From: Lysobacter sp. FW306-1B-D06B
GTDB taxonomy: Bacteria > Pseudomonadota > Gammaproteobacteria > Xanthomonadales > Xanthomonadaceae
Length of the DNA: 64,000 nucleotides
Assembly: GCF_038446665.1 (NCBI RefSeq)
Contig: NZ_CP151802.1
Span: 2,418,001 to 2,482,000 of the forward strand
Direction of reading: 5' to 3'
Shown: positions 17,141 to 25,702 of the stretch, piece by piece
How the letters are laid out: each line of letters begins with the position of its first letter
Numbering within the stretch: position 1 is the stretch's first letter
Position numbers and translations under genes: made by a program
The notes under the pieces: generated by a model
What the model saw: only the letters and a program-made list of their open reading frames with translations
Told to the model about the DNA's origin: nothing
Database searches by the model: none

Positions 17141-17305
17141 TCAGCCGCGCTTGAACAGCATGCCCAGGCCGACCACGATCAGGATCGCAGGCCACCAGGT
17201 CATCAGCAGGCGGCCCAGGCTCATGTCGGTGAAGCCAAGGTTGTTGAGCAGGAACAGGGTGCCGATCACGACCAGCACCAGCGCGCCGACGATATGGGAT
17301 TTCAT
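17141..17305 (-). CDS. 54-residue two-helix membrane protein (LiaI/LiaF TM region-like, DUF5668)
   Basis: The ATG at 17305 opens MKSHIVGALVLVVIGTLFLL, a first helix, then NNLGFTDMSLGRLL and a second helix WWPAILIVVGLGMLF ending KRG. The NNLGF turn and the W-P-x-I-L-I-x-x-G start of helix two match the LiaI-LiaF-like transmembrane region. The gene lies 42 bases after pxpC and 20 bases before pxpA, on the operon strand. The family is linked to envelope stress sensing in Firmicutes; its role among oxoprolinase genes is unknown. It could be a bystander. Confidence 0.8.
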   Translation of the reverse strand: MKSHIVGALVLVVIGTLFLLNNLGFTDMSLGRLLMTWWPAILIVVGLGMLFKRG

Positions 17306-17347
17306 GGAAGTCGAGCCTGGAGGTTGCTTGAAAAGAAGGGAGTGGGT

Positions 17348-18292
17348 TCAGACCGCGGCGAGGCGCGCATCGATCATCACGCCGATTCTGGCGAGGCGCG
17401 CACGCGCCGCGCAAGCCAGCCGATGGGCGGTTGCGGCATCGCAGGGCGCGAAGTGGAGCGTCTGTCCCGGAATGCATTGCGCCAGACGGGGCAGGTCGGC
17501 GGCGATGACGTGGCCGAGCTTCGCGTAGCCGCCGACGGTCTGGGCGTCGGCCAGCAGCACGATGGGGTTGCCGTCGGACGGCAGCTGGATGGTGCCCGGC
17601 GCGACGGGCTCGGACACGCCGTCGGCGGTCGGCACGGCCAGCGCATCGCCCTGCAGGCGCAGGCCCTGGCGGTTGCTGCTCGCGCTGACGCGCCAGCCGC
17701 GCCGCGCGAACGCCGCCGCGGCCGCATGCGCGGACGGGCGGTAGCGGATCGGCAGGTGCGTGTCGTGCGACGGGTCGATCCACCATTTCGGTGCGCGCGG
17801 TGTGTGGATGTCGCGCGCCGTGGCCTCGCCCAGCGGCAGGACGTCGCCGCTGCGCAGCGCCCGGCCGTCCACGCCGCCGAAGCCGCCGCGCAGATCGGTG
17901 CTGCGGCTGCCCAGCACCGGCGCCACGTCGATCCCGCCGTCGATCGCCAGCCAGGCCCGCGCGCCGTCGCGCAGCGCGCCCAGTTCGAGCGTGCCCGCGG
18001 GCAGGTCGACCGGACGTCCGCAGGGCACCGCTTCGCCGTCGAGCTTCGCCACCATCTGCGCGCCGACGATCGCGATCCGCGCGGGTGCGTCCAGTCGCAG
18101 CGTCGGTCCGCGCAGCGTCAGTTCCAGCACGGCGGTCCCGGCGGTGTTCCCCACGAGCCGATTCGCGAGCGCTGCGGCATCCGCATCGAGCGCGCCCGCG
18201 TACGCCACGCCCAGGTGTCGCCAGCCGGGACGCCCGAGGTCCTGCACCGTGGTGAGCAGGCCGGGTGCGATGACATGCAGGGCACGCGTCAC
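17348..18292 (-). CDS. pxpC: 5-oxoprolinase subunit PxpC (KipA/AHS2 family)
   Basis: 314 residues. The N-terminal VIAPGLLTTVQDLGRPGWRHLGV and the following AGALDADAAALANRLVGN are the family signature; further blocks are LGSRSTDLRGGFGG and VLLADAQTVGGYAKLGHV. The AHS2/KipA domain pairs with PxpB (AHS1/KipI) and together they likely handle ATP-dependent activation of 5-oxoproline for PxpA. The ATG overlaps the pxpB stop (ATGA), so synthesis of the two subunits is probably coupled. Proteins of this fold are also named biotin-dependent carboxyltransferase-like, but no biotin domain lies nearby. Confidence 0.93.
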   Translation of the reverse strand: MTRALHVIAPGLLTTVQDLGRPGWRHLGVAYAGALDADAAALANRLVGNTAGTAVLELTLRGPTLRLDAPARIAIVGAQMVAKLDGEAVPCGRPVDLPAGTLELGALRDGARAWLAIDGGIDVAPVLGSRSTDLRGGFGGVDGRALRSGDVLPLGEATARDIHTPRAPKWWIDPSHDTHLPIRYRPSAHAAAAAFARRGWRVSASSNRQGLRLQGDALAVPTADGVSEPVAPGTIQLPSDGNPIVLLADAQTVGGYAKLGHVIAADLPRLAQCIPGQTLHFAPCDAATAHRLACAARARLARIGVMIDARLAAV

Positions 18293-19032
18293 GCGCGTGC
18301 TCCGTCGGTTTGTTCGAGGCGCGCGAATTCATCCGCGTCGATGGCGCGCAGGCGCACGCGATCGCCGGGTCGCAGCGTCGTCGGCGGCTCGCGCGTGGGG
18401 TCGAAAAGACGCAACGGCGTACGGCCGAGCACGCGCCAGCCGCCGGGGCTTTCGCGCGAGTAGATGCCCGTCTGCGCGCCGCCGATGGCGACGCTGCCCG
18501 CGGCGACGCTGGCGCGCGGCGTCGCCAGTCGCGGCAACGCCAGCGCGGGATCCAGGCCCGACAGGTAAGGAAAGCCCGGCGCGAAGCCGATCATCGCCAC
18601 GGTGTATTCGCCGGCGGTGTGGCGTTGAATCAGTTCGCTTGGCGTCAGGCCGAGTTCGGCGGCGGAGGATTCGAGATCGGGACCGTGTTCGCCGCCGTAG
18701 AGCACGGGGATTTCGACGAGGTTCGTTGCGTTGCTGTTGTCTCCGGCCCCTGTGCGCAGGGGGAGGGGCAGGCCATCGCCCGACGCATCGTCCTCGATCA
18801 TCGCCAGCAACCGCGCATGCACCACGGCCGGGTCCATCGCCGGATCGAAGAACACGCCCAGGCTCGCGAATGCCGGCACCAGATCGCGCAGCCAGGGCAG
18901 GCCGGCGCTGCGCAGGCGCGCGGCCATCGCGTGCACGGCGGTGTTGAGCCCGGTGTCTAGCGTGTCGCCGAAGCGCAGCAGCCAGGCGTCGTCGGCCAGC
19001 GGTTCGATGTCGCAGGCCGGGCGCGATGTCAC
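18289..19032 (-). CDS. pxpB: 5-oxoprolinase subunit PxpB (KipI/AHS1 family)
   Basis: 247 residues from GTG 19032, whose GTGA overlaps the HIT gene stop. IEPLADDAWLLRFGDTLD opens the AHS1 domain; YTVAMIGFAPGFPYLSGLDPALALPRLATPRASVAAGSVAIGG-type sequence, including the hallmark GFAPGFPYL, and SPGGWRVLGRTPLRLFDP follow. There is an Asp/Ser/Asn-rich insert at about residues 90-105 (GDNSNATN). In Bacillus the same fold (KipI) inhibits the sporulation kinase KinA; here, beside pxpA and pxpC, the oxoprolinase role is the natural reading. Confidence 0.93.
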   Translation of the reverse strand: MTSRPACDIEPLADDAWLLRFGDTLDTGLNTAVHAMAARLRSAGLPWLRDLVPAFASLGVFFDPAMDPAVVHARLLAMIEDDASGDGLPLPLRTGAGDNSNATNLVEIPVLYGGEHGPDLESSAAELGLTPSELIQRHTAGEYTVAMIGFAPGFPYLSGLDPALALPRLATPRASVAAGSVAIGGAQTGIYSRESPGGWRVLGRTPLRLFDPTREPPTTLRPGDRVRLRAIDADEFARLEQTDGARA

Positions 19033-19457
19033 TGCTTCAGCGCGCCCTGCAGCTGCTGGATGCGCGTGACCAGCGCCTCGGGCGTATAAGGCTGCGCGGT
19101 CGCCGTGCCCCACACCGGGCGCGGCCAGGCGATGTCGTCGGGAAAACGCGCGATCACATGCACGTGCAACTGCGACACCACGTTGCCCAGCGCAGCCACG
19201 TTGAGCTTGTGCGGCTTGAACACCGCACGCAGCGCATGGCTGGCCAGGTTGATCTCCTGCAGCAACGCGGCCTGCTGCGCGCCGTCCAGGTCGATCAGCT
19301 CCACCGCATCGGTCACGCGCGGCACCACAATCAGCCACGGGTGGTTGGCGTCGTCCATCAGGCGCAGCTCGCTCAGCGCGAGGTGCGCGACCGGGTGCGT
19401 GTCCTGCGCGAGCTGCTCGTGCAGATGCCAATCGCCGTGCGCGTCGCTGCGATTCAT
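19029..19457 (-). CDS. HIT family protein
   Basis: 142 residues, from an ATG preceded by GAGGAGAACC. The HIT core reads QLHVHVIAR (Gln 96, His 98, His 100), with Gln where canonical HIT proteins have the first His; this variant is common in one bacterial HIT subgroup. WLIVVPRV and a LNVAALGNVV strand precede it. HIT proteins hydrolyse nucleotide phosphoramidates or dinucleoside polyphosphates; the substrate here is unknown. Its ATG overlaps the stop of the upstream dienelactone hydrolase-like gene (ATGA), and its own stop overlaps pxpB, which places it firmly in the operon. Confidence 0.88.
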   Translation of the reverse strand: MNRSDAHGDWHLHEQLAQDTHPVAHLALSELRLMDDANHPWLIVVPRVTDAVELIDLDGAQQAALLQEINLASHALRAVFKPHKLNVAALGNVVSQLHVHVIARFPDDIAWPRPVWGTATAQPYTPEALVTRIQQLQGALKQ

Positions 19458-20122
19458 CGCAGGTTCTCCTCGAGGAACTCGATGGTCCGCCGCCACGCGG
19501 TTTCCGCCGCGGCCGGATCGTAGACGTCGTTGTCGACCTCGCGGTTGAAGGCGTGGCCGGCACCGGCGTAGACGTGGATGGTCGCACGCGGCTGCTTGTG
19601 GCGGTGTTGTTCGACGGCGTCGGCGGGAATGCTGGTGTCGGCTTGCCCGAAGTGGAACATCATCGGCGCGCGCAGCGGCTCGTCGAGGAAGGGCAGGGTG
19701 CGCGCGCCGTAGTACGAAACGGCCGGCAGCCCAAGGCGTGCGTTTGCCAGGAACGCCACGCTGCCGCCCCAGCAGAAACCGACCGCGCCCACGCGCAGGC
19801 CCTCTTCGCCCAAGCTTTCGGCCGCGGCGGAGACGATGTCCACCGCGCGGTCGAACCCCAGTTCGTTGCGCAGGGCGACGCCGCGCTGCGTGCCGGCTTC
19901 GTCGTAGCCCAGTTCGATCCCCGGCGCGACCGGGTCGTACAGCGCCGGCGCCAGGGCGACGAACCCGGCCGCGGCGAAGCGCTCGGCGACGGCACGGATG
20001 TGCGCATTGGCGCCGAAAATCTCCTGCAACACGATCACGGCACCGTGAGACGGGCCGGCCGGGTCGGCCCGCCAGGCGCGCACGGGGCCGTCCAGGGTCT
20101 CCAGGTCGATCCAGTGGGCCAT
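19454..20122 (-). CDS. Dienelactone hydrolase family protein
   Basis: 222 residues, an alpha/beta hydrolase with a Cys nucleophile. The triad is Cys 117 in GFCWGG, Asp 162 in GQADTSIP and His 190 in GAGHAFN; Glu 34 in LQEIFG matches the Glu that holds the nucleophile in dienelactone hydrolase. Members open lactones such as dienelactone in aromatic degradation, but many lie in unrelated contexts and the true substrate here is unknown. It is the first gene of the minus-strand operon and overlaps the HIT gene. It is divergent from rimO across a 144-base promoter region. Confidence 0.9.
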   Translation of the reverse strand: MAHWIDLETLDGPVRAWRADPAGPSHGAVIVLQEIFGANAHIRAVAERFAAAGFVALAPALYDPVAPGIELGYDEAGTQRGVALRNELGFDRAVDIVSAAAESLGEEGLRVGAVGFCWGGSVAFLANARLGLPAVSYYGARTLPFLDEPLRAPMMFHFGQADTSIPADAVEQHRHKQPRATIHVYAGAGHAFNREVDNDVYDPAAAETAWRRTIEFLEENLR

Positions 20123-20170
20123 GGCGCTGTTCAGTTTGGTCGGGGGACAGGTCGATTCTATCCCTGACGC

Positions 20171-20176
20171 TATACT
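20171..20176 (+). promoter_or_regulatory. Candidate -10 box of the rimO promoter
   Basis: TATACT, five of six consensus bases, lies 91 bases before the rimO start in the divergent interval. No good -35 is seen at the right distance, so the promoter is tentative. Confidence 0.4.
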
Positions 20177-20266
20177 CCGCAGCCTTCCCGCCCGTCGCAG
20201 CCTCGTCGCCCTCGCATCGCGAAGGTGATGGGCCGCCGCCAGCTGCCCTTTCGTTCCGGTCCGTCC

Positions 20267-21616
20267 ATGTCCCTTGCCAATCCCAAAGTCGGTTTCGTCA
20301 GCCTCGGATGCCCGAAGGCCCTGGTCGATTCCGAGCGCATCCTCACCCAGCTGCGCGTGGAGGGCTACGACATCGTCCAGACCTACGACGACGCGGACGT
20401 GGTGGTGGTGAACACCTGCGGCTTCATCGATTCGGCCGTGACCGAATCGCTGGACGCCATCGGCGAGGCCATCGCCGAGAACGGCAAGGTCATCGTCACC
20501 GGCTGCCTGGGCAAGAAGCCCGAGCAGATCCGTGAAGCCCACCCCGGCGTGCTGTCCATCAGCGGCCCGCAGGACTACGGCAGCGTGATGAACGCCGTGC
20601 ACGCGGCGCTTCCGCCCAAGCACGACCCGTTCCTGGACCTGGTGCCCGACACGGGCATCAAGCTCACGCCCAAGCACTACGCGTACCTGAAGATTTCCGA
20701 AGGCTGCAATCACCGCTGCAGCTTCTGCATCATCCCGTCGATGCGCGGCGACCTGGTGTCGCGCCCGGTCGATCAGGTGCTGCGCGAAGCCGAAAAGCTC
20801 GCCATGGGCGGCGTGAAGGAACTGCTGGTCATCTCGCAGGACACGTCCGCCTACGGCGTCGACGTGAAGTACGCGCAGCACGAGTGGCGCGGAAAGTCGT
20901 ACCAGACGCGCATGAAGGCGCTGTGCGAAGGACTGAGCGAGCTGGGCATCTGGACGCGCCTGCATTACGTGTATCCGTACCCGCACGTGGACGACATCAT
21001 TGCGCTGATGGCGGAAACGGGTTCCAACGGCATGCCCAAGCTGCTGCCGTACCTCGACATCCCGTTCCAGCACGCCAGCCCGCGCGTGCTCAAGCTGATG
21101 AAGCGCCCCGGCGCCGTGGACAAGACGCTGGAACGCATCCAGCGCTGGCGTTCGATCGCACCGGACATCGCCATCCGCTCGACCTTCATCGTCGGCTTCC
21201 CGGGCGAGACCGAGGCCGAGTTCGAGGAGCTGCTGGACTTCCTCGACGAGGCGCAGCTCGATCGCGTGGGCGCGTTCGCCTATTCGCCGGTGGACGGCGC
21301 GACGGCCAATGCGCTGCCCGACCCGGTGCCGGAAGAAGTGAAGCAGGAGCGCCTGGCGCGCTTCATGGAGCGCCAGGCGGAGATTTCCGCGGCCAGGCTC
21401 GAGGCCAAGGTGGGCACGACGCAGCGCTGCATCGTCGACGCACTGGACGGCGAACTCGCCATCGCCCGCTCGATGTACGACGCGCCGGAGATCGACGGCC
21501 TGGTGCAGATCCAGAACGGCTTCATGGCCGGGCTGAAGCCGGGCGAGTTCGTCGACGTGGAGATCATGGGCGCCGATGAGCACGACCTGTTCGGCGAGGT
21601 CGCGTTCGACGACTAA
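20267..21616 (+). CDS. rimO: Ribosomal protein uS12 methylthiotransferase RimO
   Basis: 449 residues. The UPF0004 domain carries the cluster Cys 15, 51 and 80; the radical SAM motif is CNHRCSFC (Cys 147, 151, 154), and a TRAM domain ends the protein. [18 protein letters not shown] and the [21 protein letters not shown] block distinguish RimO from the tRNA enzyme MiaB. RimO adds a methylthio group to Asp 88 of ribosomal protein S12, using S-adenosylmethionine and two 4Fe-4S clusters. The ATG at 20267 gives the usual N-terminus; an in-frame ATG 42 bases upstream would add an unsupported extension. Confidence 0.97.
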   Translation: MSLANPKVGFVSLGCPKALVDSERILTQLRVEGYDIVQTYDDADVVVVNTCGFIDSAVTESLDAIGEAIAENGKVIVTGCLGKKPEQIREAHPGVLSISGPQDYGSVMNAVHAALPPKHDPFLDLVPDTGIKLTPKHYAYLKISEGCNHRCSFCIIPSMRGDLVSRPVDQVLREAEKLAMGGVKELLVISQDTSAYGVDVKYAQHEWRGKSYQTRMKALCEGLSELGIWTRLHYVYPYPHVDDIIALMAETGSNGMPKLLPYLDIPFQHASPRVLKLMKRPGAVDKTLERIQRWRSIAPDIAIRSTFIVGFPGETEAEFEELLDFLDEAQLDRVGAFAYSPVDGATANALPDPVPEEVKQERLARFMERQAEISAARLEAKVGTTQRCIVDALDGELAIARSMYDAPEIDGLVQIQNGFMAGLKPGEFVDVEIMGADEHDLFGEVAFDD

Positions 21617-21736
21617 GACGCGCTTGCGCCGCGCCGCGTCGCGCGCAAGCAGATTTCCCTTGCGATCCGCCGATTCGGTCTTGCGCGCAAGCGATCACGC
21701 GTTGCGCGCGGGACTTCGGACGTCGCCGCCGGGCCG

Positions 21737-22975
21737 TCAGGCCGTCGCCGTGACCAGCGCCGTCACGACGCCGCACGTCACCGCCATTCCCACCAGCCCC
21801 GCGCCCACCCAGAAGGCGTAGCGCCGGTTGCCGCTGGCGAAGGCGAGCACGGTTTTGGCGATCGCGCTGGAGGCCAGCAGCCCGGCCATGCCCCACTGCG
21901 CATGCGTCATCGTCAGCCCGCCGGCGGAGGACAACTGCGCGATGCTCGCCGCCGCCGCGTGCAGTTCCACCAGCGCCACCAGCACCGCCGTCGCCAGTGC
22001 GCCCATGTCGCCGAACACACTGCGCAGCCACGCCGACAGCACCAGCACCACGGCGATCATCAGGGCCAGCAACAGGCCGTGGCTGAGCTTGAACGCGCGC
22101 GCTTGCGGTTCGTGCGGCAGCGCCGGCGTTTCGGCCTGGCGGCGCAGGCCGATGGCGGCGGTGATCGCCAGCACGCCGGCGGCCGCGGCCAGCGGCCACG
22201 CACTGGCCCGCAGCAGCGCGGGCGCGGCGGTGGCGAGGATGCCGGTCAGCAGCAACAGTGAGGCGAGGTTGGCCAGCAAGGCCGCGGAGGCCGAAACACC
22301 GGTCAGCGCCGCTTCCTCGCGCGTGCGCTGGCCGAAGCCGGCGACCGCCGCCGTCGACGAGGCGAAACCGGAGAAGAAGCCCGCCACCGGCAATCCCCAG
22401 CGCGCACCGACCGCGCGCAGCGCGATGTGGCCGAGCATGCCGACCGCCATCACCAGCACGACCAGCTTCCACAGCTTCGAGGGCACCAGCACGCCCCACG
22501 GGTCGACGGGCTCGTCGGGCAGCATCGGCAGCACCACCAGCGCGGCGGCGGCGAGCAGCAACGCATCCTGCACTTCGCGTTCGCTGACGATGTCGCGCGC
22601 GAAGCGGTGCAGCGGCGACTTGGCGAACAGCAGCACCGCCGCGATCACCGCCAGGCCGGCGGCCAGCGAGCCCTCGGACTGCGCGAGCGCGGCGAGCATG
22701 GTGGTGACCAGCAGCGCCATTTCGCCGGTCATGCCGGGATCGGCGCCGCGCGTGCGCAGGTAGGCCGCCACCGCCAGCACGCCGACGGCCAGCGTCACCG
22801 CCACCAGCACCGCCACGCCGAGCATCGTCGCCACCGCCGCGGCGAGCGCGACCATCGCGTGCGTGCGGATGCCCGCGACGGCGGGGCCTTCGCCGTGGCG
22901 GCGCTCGCGCACCACGCCGATCAGCAGGCCGATCGCGAGCGCGGTGAGCAGGCCCTGGAGCTGGTCGTGGTCCAT
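21737..22975 (-). CDS. MgtC/SapB N-domain, DUF4010 membrane protein
   Basis: 412 residues. The first part is MgtC/SapB-like (LLTALAIGLLIGVVRERRHG, then helices containing RTHAMVAL and GMTGEMALLVTTMLAAL); the second is DUF4010, with GGFFSGFASSTAAVA-type sequence (here AGFFSGFASSTAAVAGFG) and several further helices, about eleven in all. Proteins of this type are inner-membrane and of unknown transport role. The ATG at 22975 gives the helix start directly. It is convergent with rimO, and a repeat-filled 436-base interval lies upstream of it. Confidence 0.87.
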   Translation of the reverse strand: MDHDQLQGLLTALAIGLLIGVVRERRHGEGPAVAGIRTHAMVALAAAVATMLGVAVLVAVTLAVGVLAVAAYLRTRGADPGMTGEMALLVTTMLAALAQSEGSLAAGLAVIAAVLLFAKSPLHRFARDIVSEREVQDALLLAAAALVVLPMLPDEPVDPWGVLVPSKLWKLVVLVMAVGMLGHIALRAVGARWGLPVAGFFSGFASSTAAVAGFGQRTREEAALTGVSASAALLANLASLLLLTGILATAAPALLRASAWPLAAAAGVLAITAAIGLRRQAETPALPHEPQARAFKLSHGLLLALMIAVVLVLSAWLRSVFGDMGALATAVLVALVELHAAAASIAQLSSAGGLTMTHAQWGMAGLLASSAIAKTVLAFASGNRRYAFWVGAGLVGMAVTCGVVTALVTATA

Positions 22976-23411
22976 GCGGGTGGGGAATTGGTGGGGCGTA
23001 CACGCTACAACACCGACGGCGTTGTTCCCGCGAAAAAAGGGACGGTGGGGGCGCTGCAAAACGTCATTCCAGCGAAAGCGGGAATCCAGTGCCTTTGCTC
23101 CGGCTATCCGGTATGAGCGCCTGATGAGGGCGTTGTCGCGTCTGCCGAGCTTGGGTGAAAGCGTGGAACGTCGCTGGAGAGTGCCGCCGTGCGGCGGCCC
23201 AAAAGCCCCGCTTTCGCGGGAATGATGGGCAAAGGGGCGCGTCTGTCGTGCTTGGGTTGAAGCGTGGAAAGTCGCTGGATTCCCGCTTTCGCGGGAATGA
23301 CGGGCAAGGGGTGGTGTCTGCCGTGCTTGGGTGGAAGCGTGGAACGTCCATGGAGAGTGCCGCCGTGCGGCGGCCCAAAAGCCCCGCCTTCGCGGGAATG
23401 ACGGGCAACGG
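22976..23411. repeat. Repeat-filled intergenic interval with 39-bp units and dRS3-like palindromes
   Basis: Three 39-base units (23140-23178, 23241-23279, 23316-23354), each beginning GTCTGYCG and ending TGGA, are spread over 215 bases. The first and third continue into a GCCGCC-GTGC-GGCGGC hairpin and a CGCGGGAAT end. The second runs into ATTCCC-N8-GGGAAT (23279-23298), and a one-mismatch copy lies at 23066-23085. The interval sits upstream of the DUF4010 gene and downstream of the GNAT gene; no coding sequence is supported in it. Confidence 0.8.
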
Positions 23412-23885
23412 TCAGCGCGGAACCCAGCGCATCGGCACGAAGCGAATCCCGCGATCGTGTTGTTCCGGCGCCGCGGGTTCGAAGCCCAGCTTGCGGTAGA
23501 CAGGCACCGCGAGCAGCGAGGCGTTGACCGTGACCGGCGCGTCCGGATCGGCGGCGACGCGCACCGCGTCCCACAGCGCACGCGCGACGCCGCGCCGCTG
23601 CGCTTGCTCGGCGACGAACAGGTAGTACAGGTGCGAAGGCAAACGCAGGGCGACGACGCCGACGATGCGGCCGTCGCGTTCGGCGACGACGTGGCGATGG
23701 CCCTCGCGCAGCCGCTCTTCGATGCGCTGCGTCGCCATCGAATCGAGCAGCCGCGCGATCCCGTCTTCGTCGCAATCCGGGGCGATCCAGCGCCGCGTCA
23801 GCGCGCTCACCAGTGTGCTGATCGCCGCAGCGTCGGCGATCGTGGCCTCGCGCAGGACGATGCCGTCAGCCGTCCCGGCCGTCAT
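23412..23885 (-). CDS. GNAT family N-acetyltransferase
   Basis: 157 residues. The N-terminal [21 protein letters not shown] and the acetyl-CoA loop [22 protein letters not shown] (motif A, Q/R-x-x-G-x-A) followed by [17 protein letters not shown] are diagnostic. The acetyl acceptor cannot be told. The ATG at 23885 lies inside the last codons of greB, a 20-base overlap in another frame, so its translation probably depends on greB. The product is the family's usual size. Confidence 0.88.
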   Translation of the reverse strand: MTAGTADGIVLREATIADAAAISTLVSALTRRWIAPDCDEDGIARLLDSMATQRIEERLREGHRHVVAERDGRIVGVVALRLPSHLYYLFVAEQAQRRGVARALWDAVRVAADPDAPVTVNASLLAVPVYRKLGFEPAAPEQHDRGIRFVPMRWVPR

Positions 23886-24381
23886 CGTAGGAAACTTCGA
23901 CGATCACGAACCGCGCCGCGCCGCCCGGCAGCATCGCCTCGAACTCGTCGTCCAGGCGCTTTTTCAGCATCGCGCGCGCCAGCGGCGAATCGATGCTGAT
24001 CCAGCCGGCCTTGGCGTCGGTCTCGTCGGGGCCGACGATGCGGTAGCGCTGCGATTCGCCGCTGGCGACGTCCTCGATCTCCACGCGCGCGCCGAAGAAC
24101 ACCGCTTCCGGATCGCTGGGCACGGTGTCCACCACGCGCAGCGCGGGCACGCGCTTGCTCAGGTAGCGCACGCGGCGGTCGATCTCGCCAAGTTGCTTCT
24201 TGCGGTAAGTGTATTCGGCGTTCTCGGAGCGGTCGCCTTCGGCGGCGGCCGCGGCGAGCGCCGCGACCACTTCCGGGCGTTTCACGCGCCACAGCTCGTC
24301 CAGCTCGGCCTTCAGCCGGTCGTGGCCGGAACGGGTGATCAACGCGGTGCTTTTTTCGCCAGGGGGGCGCCAGCGGGACAT
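23866..24381 (-). CDS. greB: Transcription elongation factor GreB
   Basis: 171 residues. The N-terminal coiled coil begins [25 protein letters not shown] and its tip holds the acidic [22 protein letters not shown] (Asp 50, Glu 53) that enters the RNA polymerase secondary channel to trigger transcript cleavage. The C-terminal FKBP-like domain has [38 protein letters not shown]. The [11 protein letters not shown] sequence marks GreB rather than GreA. ATG 24381 ([10 protein letters not shown]) is preferred to the ATG six codons upstream. It overlaps the downstream GNAT gene. Confidence 0.93.
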   Translation of the reverse strand: MSRWRPPGEKSTALITRSGHDRLKAELDELWRVKRPEVVAALAAAAAEGDRSENAEYTYRKKQLGEIDRRVRYLSKRVPALRVVDTVPSDPEAVFFGARVEIEDVASGESQRYRIVGPDETDAKAGWISIDSPLARAMLKKRLDDEFEAMLPGGAARFVIVEVSYDDGRDG

Positions 24382-24454
24382 GCGATTGCGGCGAAGCACG
24401 CCGTTGACTGCAATGGGACGCCGTTATCTCAGAGTCGCCGCTGGCGCTCAAGCG

Positions 24455-24880
24455 CTACGGCTTGCCCGCCGCGTCGATGAGCTGCGACGCCGTCATCGGG
24501 CCGGCCGCCAGCGTGTCGGTGTGCCAGGCCATTACCTGGCGGAACTCCAGCGAGGCCGCAGGACCGACCTTCAGCCCGCGCTTGCGCTCCAGCGCGTCGA
24601 CCTTGTCGGACGTGGCATCGTCCAGGTTGGGGCCGATGACCAGGAAGTCCCAGCTGTCGCCGCTGATGTGCGCGTACCACTGTTGCGCCGGAATCCCGGC
24701 CTCGCGCGCAACCGCTTCGCGTGCAGCCATCCACTTGAGAAAATCGAGCTGCTTGCCCGGTGCGGGCCGGTAGATGGACACGACGGCACGGGGCGGTTCC
24801 TGCGCGAACGCGGGTGCGGCGAAGCTCAGGCTCGCCGTGCAGGCCAGGACGGCGGCGAACAGACGGGGTGCATGGGACAT
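24455..24880 (-). CDS. Exported protein of unknown function, possible dimeric alpha-beta barrel
   Basis: 141 residues from the ATG at 24880; a signal peptide ends AAPAFAQ. The mature part begins RAVVSIYRPAPGKQLDFLKWMA and contains ISGDSWDFLVIGPNL and LEFRQVMAWHTDT, a spacing of beta strands and a helix like the ferredoxin-like dimeric alpha-beta barrels, though I cannot name the family. Longer in-frame starts would hide the signal sequence. It is upstream of greB by 73 bases on the same strand, and a 184-base gap separates it from the NlpE-like gene. Confidence 0.75.
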   Translation of the reverse strand: MSHAPRLFAAVLACTASLSFAAPAFAQEPPRAVVSIYRPAPGKQLDFLKWMAAREAVAREAGIPAQQWYAHISGDSWDFLVIGPNLDDATSDKVDALERKRGLKVGPAASLEFRQVMAWHTDTLAAGPMTASQLIDAAGKP

Positions 24881-25064
24881 GGCGGCTCTCCAGCGCCTTG
24901 AAGGCGCGTCGGCCGGATCGGGGGCGTGTCGGCGCCTCCGGCCGCGATGTCGACACGCTGCACCCAGGCCCCCGTCCTGAAGCACGCAGGGAACAACGCA
25001 CCGGGCCGCCGGCAGCGGTCACGCGGCGCGGCGCCCCGACGGGCGGCGCGCCGCACCCGATGCG

Positions 25065-25565
25065 TTACTGCGCGGCGCCTTCGCGCTTCAGGTTGTACGG
25101 CAGCGCGCTCTCGATCGGCTTGCCTTCCATGTCGAGCTGGCGGATCTCGTCGTGCGAGAGGATCGCGAACAGGCGGTCGTTGTCGCTCTTGCTGTTCGGG
25201 TCCAGGCGAAGGCGCTGGTTGTTCTCTTCGGCGGTCCAGGTGCCGTCGCCTTTCAGTTCAGGCGCCGAACGTTCCTGGTACGACTCGGTGATCGTGTAGG
25301 TGCCGTCGGCGGCCAGCACGATGCGCGTGTCGATGCCGGGGCAGTCGGCGCAGGGCAGGGTGCCGGTGAAGGTACCGGCGAAGGCCTTCACGTCGAACGG
25401 CGCGCTTTGCGCCGAGGGCTGGGCATCGGCGGCGGGCGCGGGGGCGGTGGCTTCCGGCTGCGCTGCGGGAGGCTCCGCAGGCGCCTGTGGCTTGCATGCG
25501 GACAGCGAGAGTGCACACAGCAGCGCACATGCGAGCGCTACAAACTTCGAACGGGATTCATGCAT
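25065..25565 (-). CDS. NlpE-like N-terminal domain lipoprotein
   Basis: 166 residues. The lipobox LSAC puts the lipidated Cys at 24. A Pro/Ala/Gln-rich spacer (about 25-55) leads to an NlpE N-terminal domain: FAGTFTGTLPCADCPGIDTRIVLAADGTYTITESYQ. E. coli NlpE activates the Cpx envelope-stress system and has a CxxC at the same place in this domain; here PCADC supplies the pair. The E. coli C-terminal OB domain is absent, as in many short relatives. Signalling to Cpx is therefore not assured. It is followed downstream by the small exported gene and preceded by the HerA-like ATPase gene, all on the minus strand. Confidence 0.85.
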   Translation of the reverse strand: MHESRSKFVALACALLCALSLSACKPQAPAEPPAAQPEATAPAPAADAQPSAQSAPFDVKAFAGTFTGTLPCADCPGIDTRIVLAADGTYTITESYQERSAPELKGDGTWTAEENNQRLRLDPNSKSDNDRLFAILSHDEIRQLDMEGKPIESALPYNLKREGAAQ

Positions 25566-25702
25566 GACGAACTCCTTGCGTTGGCAGGACGGAGGAGAGC
25601 CCCCTTGGTAAGGGGGCGCCCCGGCAGGGGCGGGGATTGGAAGTGCATACGGGGCCCGCGGTTCGCGCAGCAAATCGTGGGGATCCGGCGCGAAGCGCAG
25701 GA

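Noticed and set aside
23140..23354. Possible short CRISPR array
   Set aside because: Only three units, unequal spacing, and the intervals themselves repeat each other; no cas genes are present.
23104..23775. Small open frames across the repeat region and the GNAT gene
   Set aside because: They consist of translated repeat DNA or overlap the GNAT gene in another frame.
25065..25565. Full NlpE activator of the Cpx pathway
   Set aside because: Only the N-terminal domain is present and no Cpx genes are nearby, so only a domain-level name is justified.
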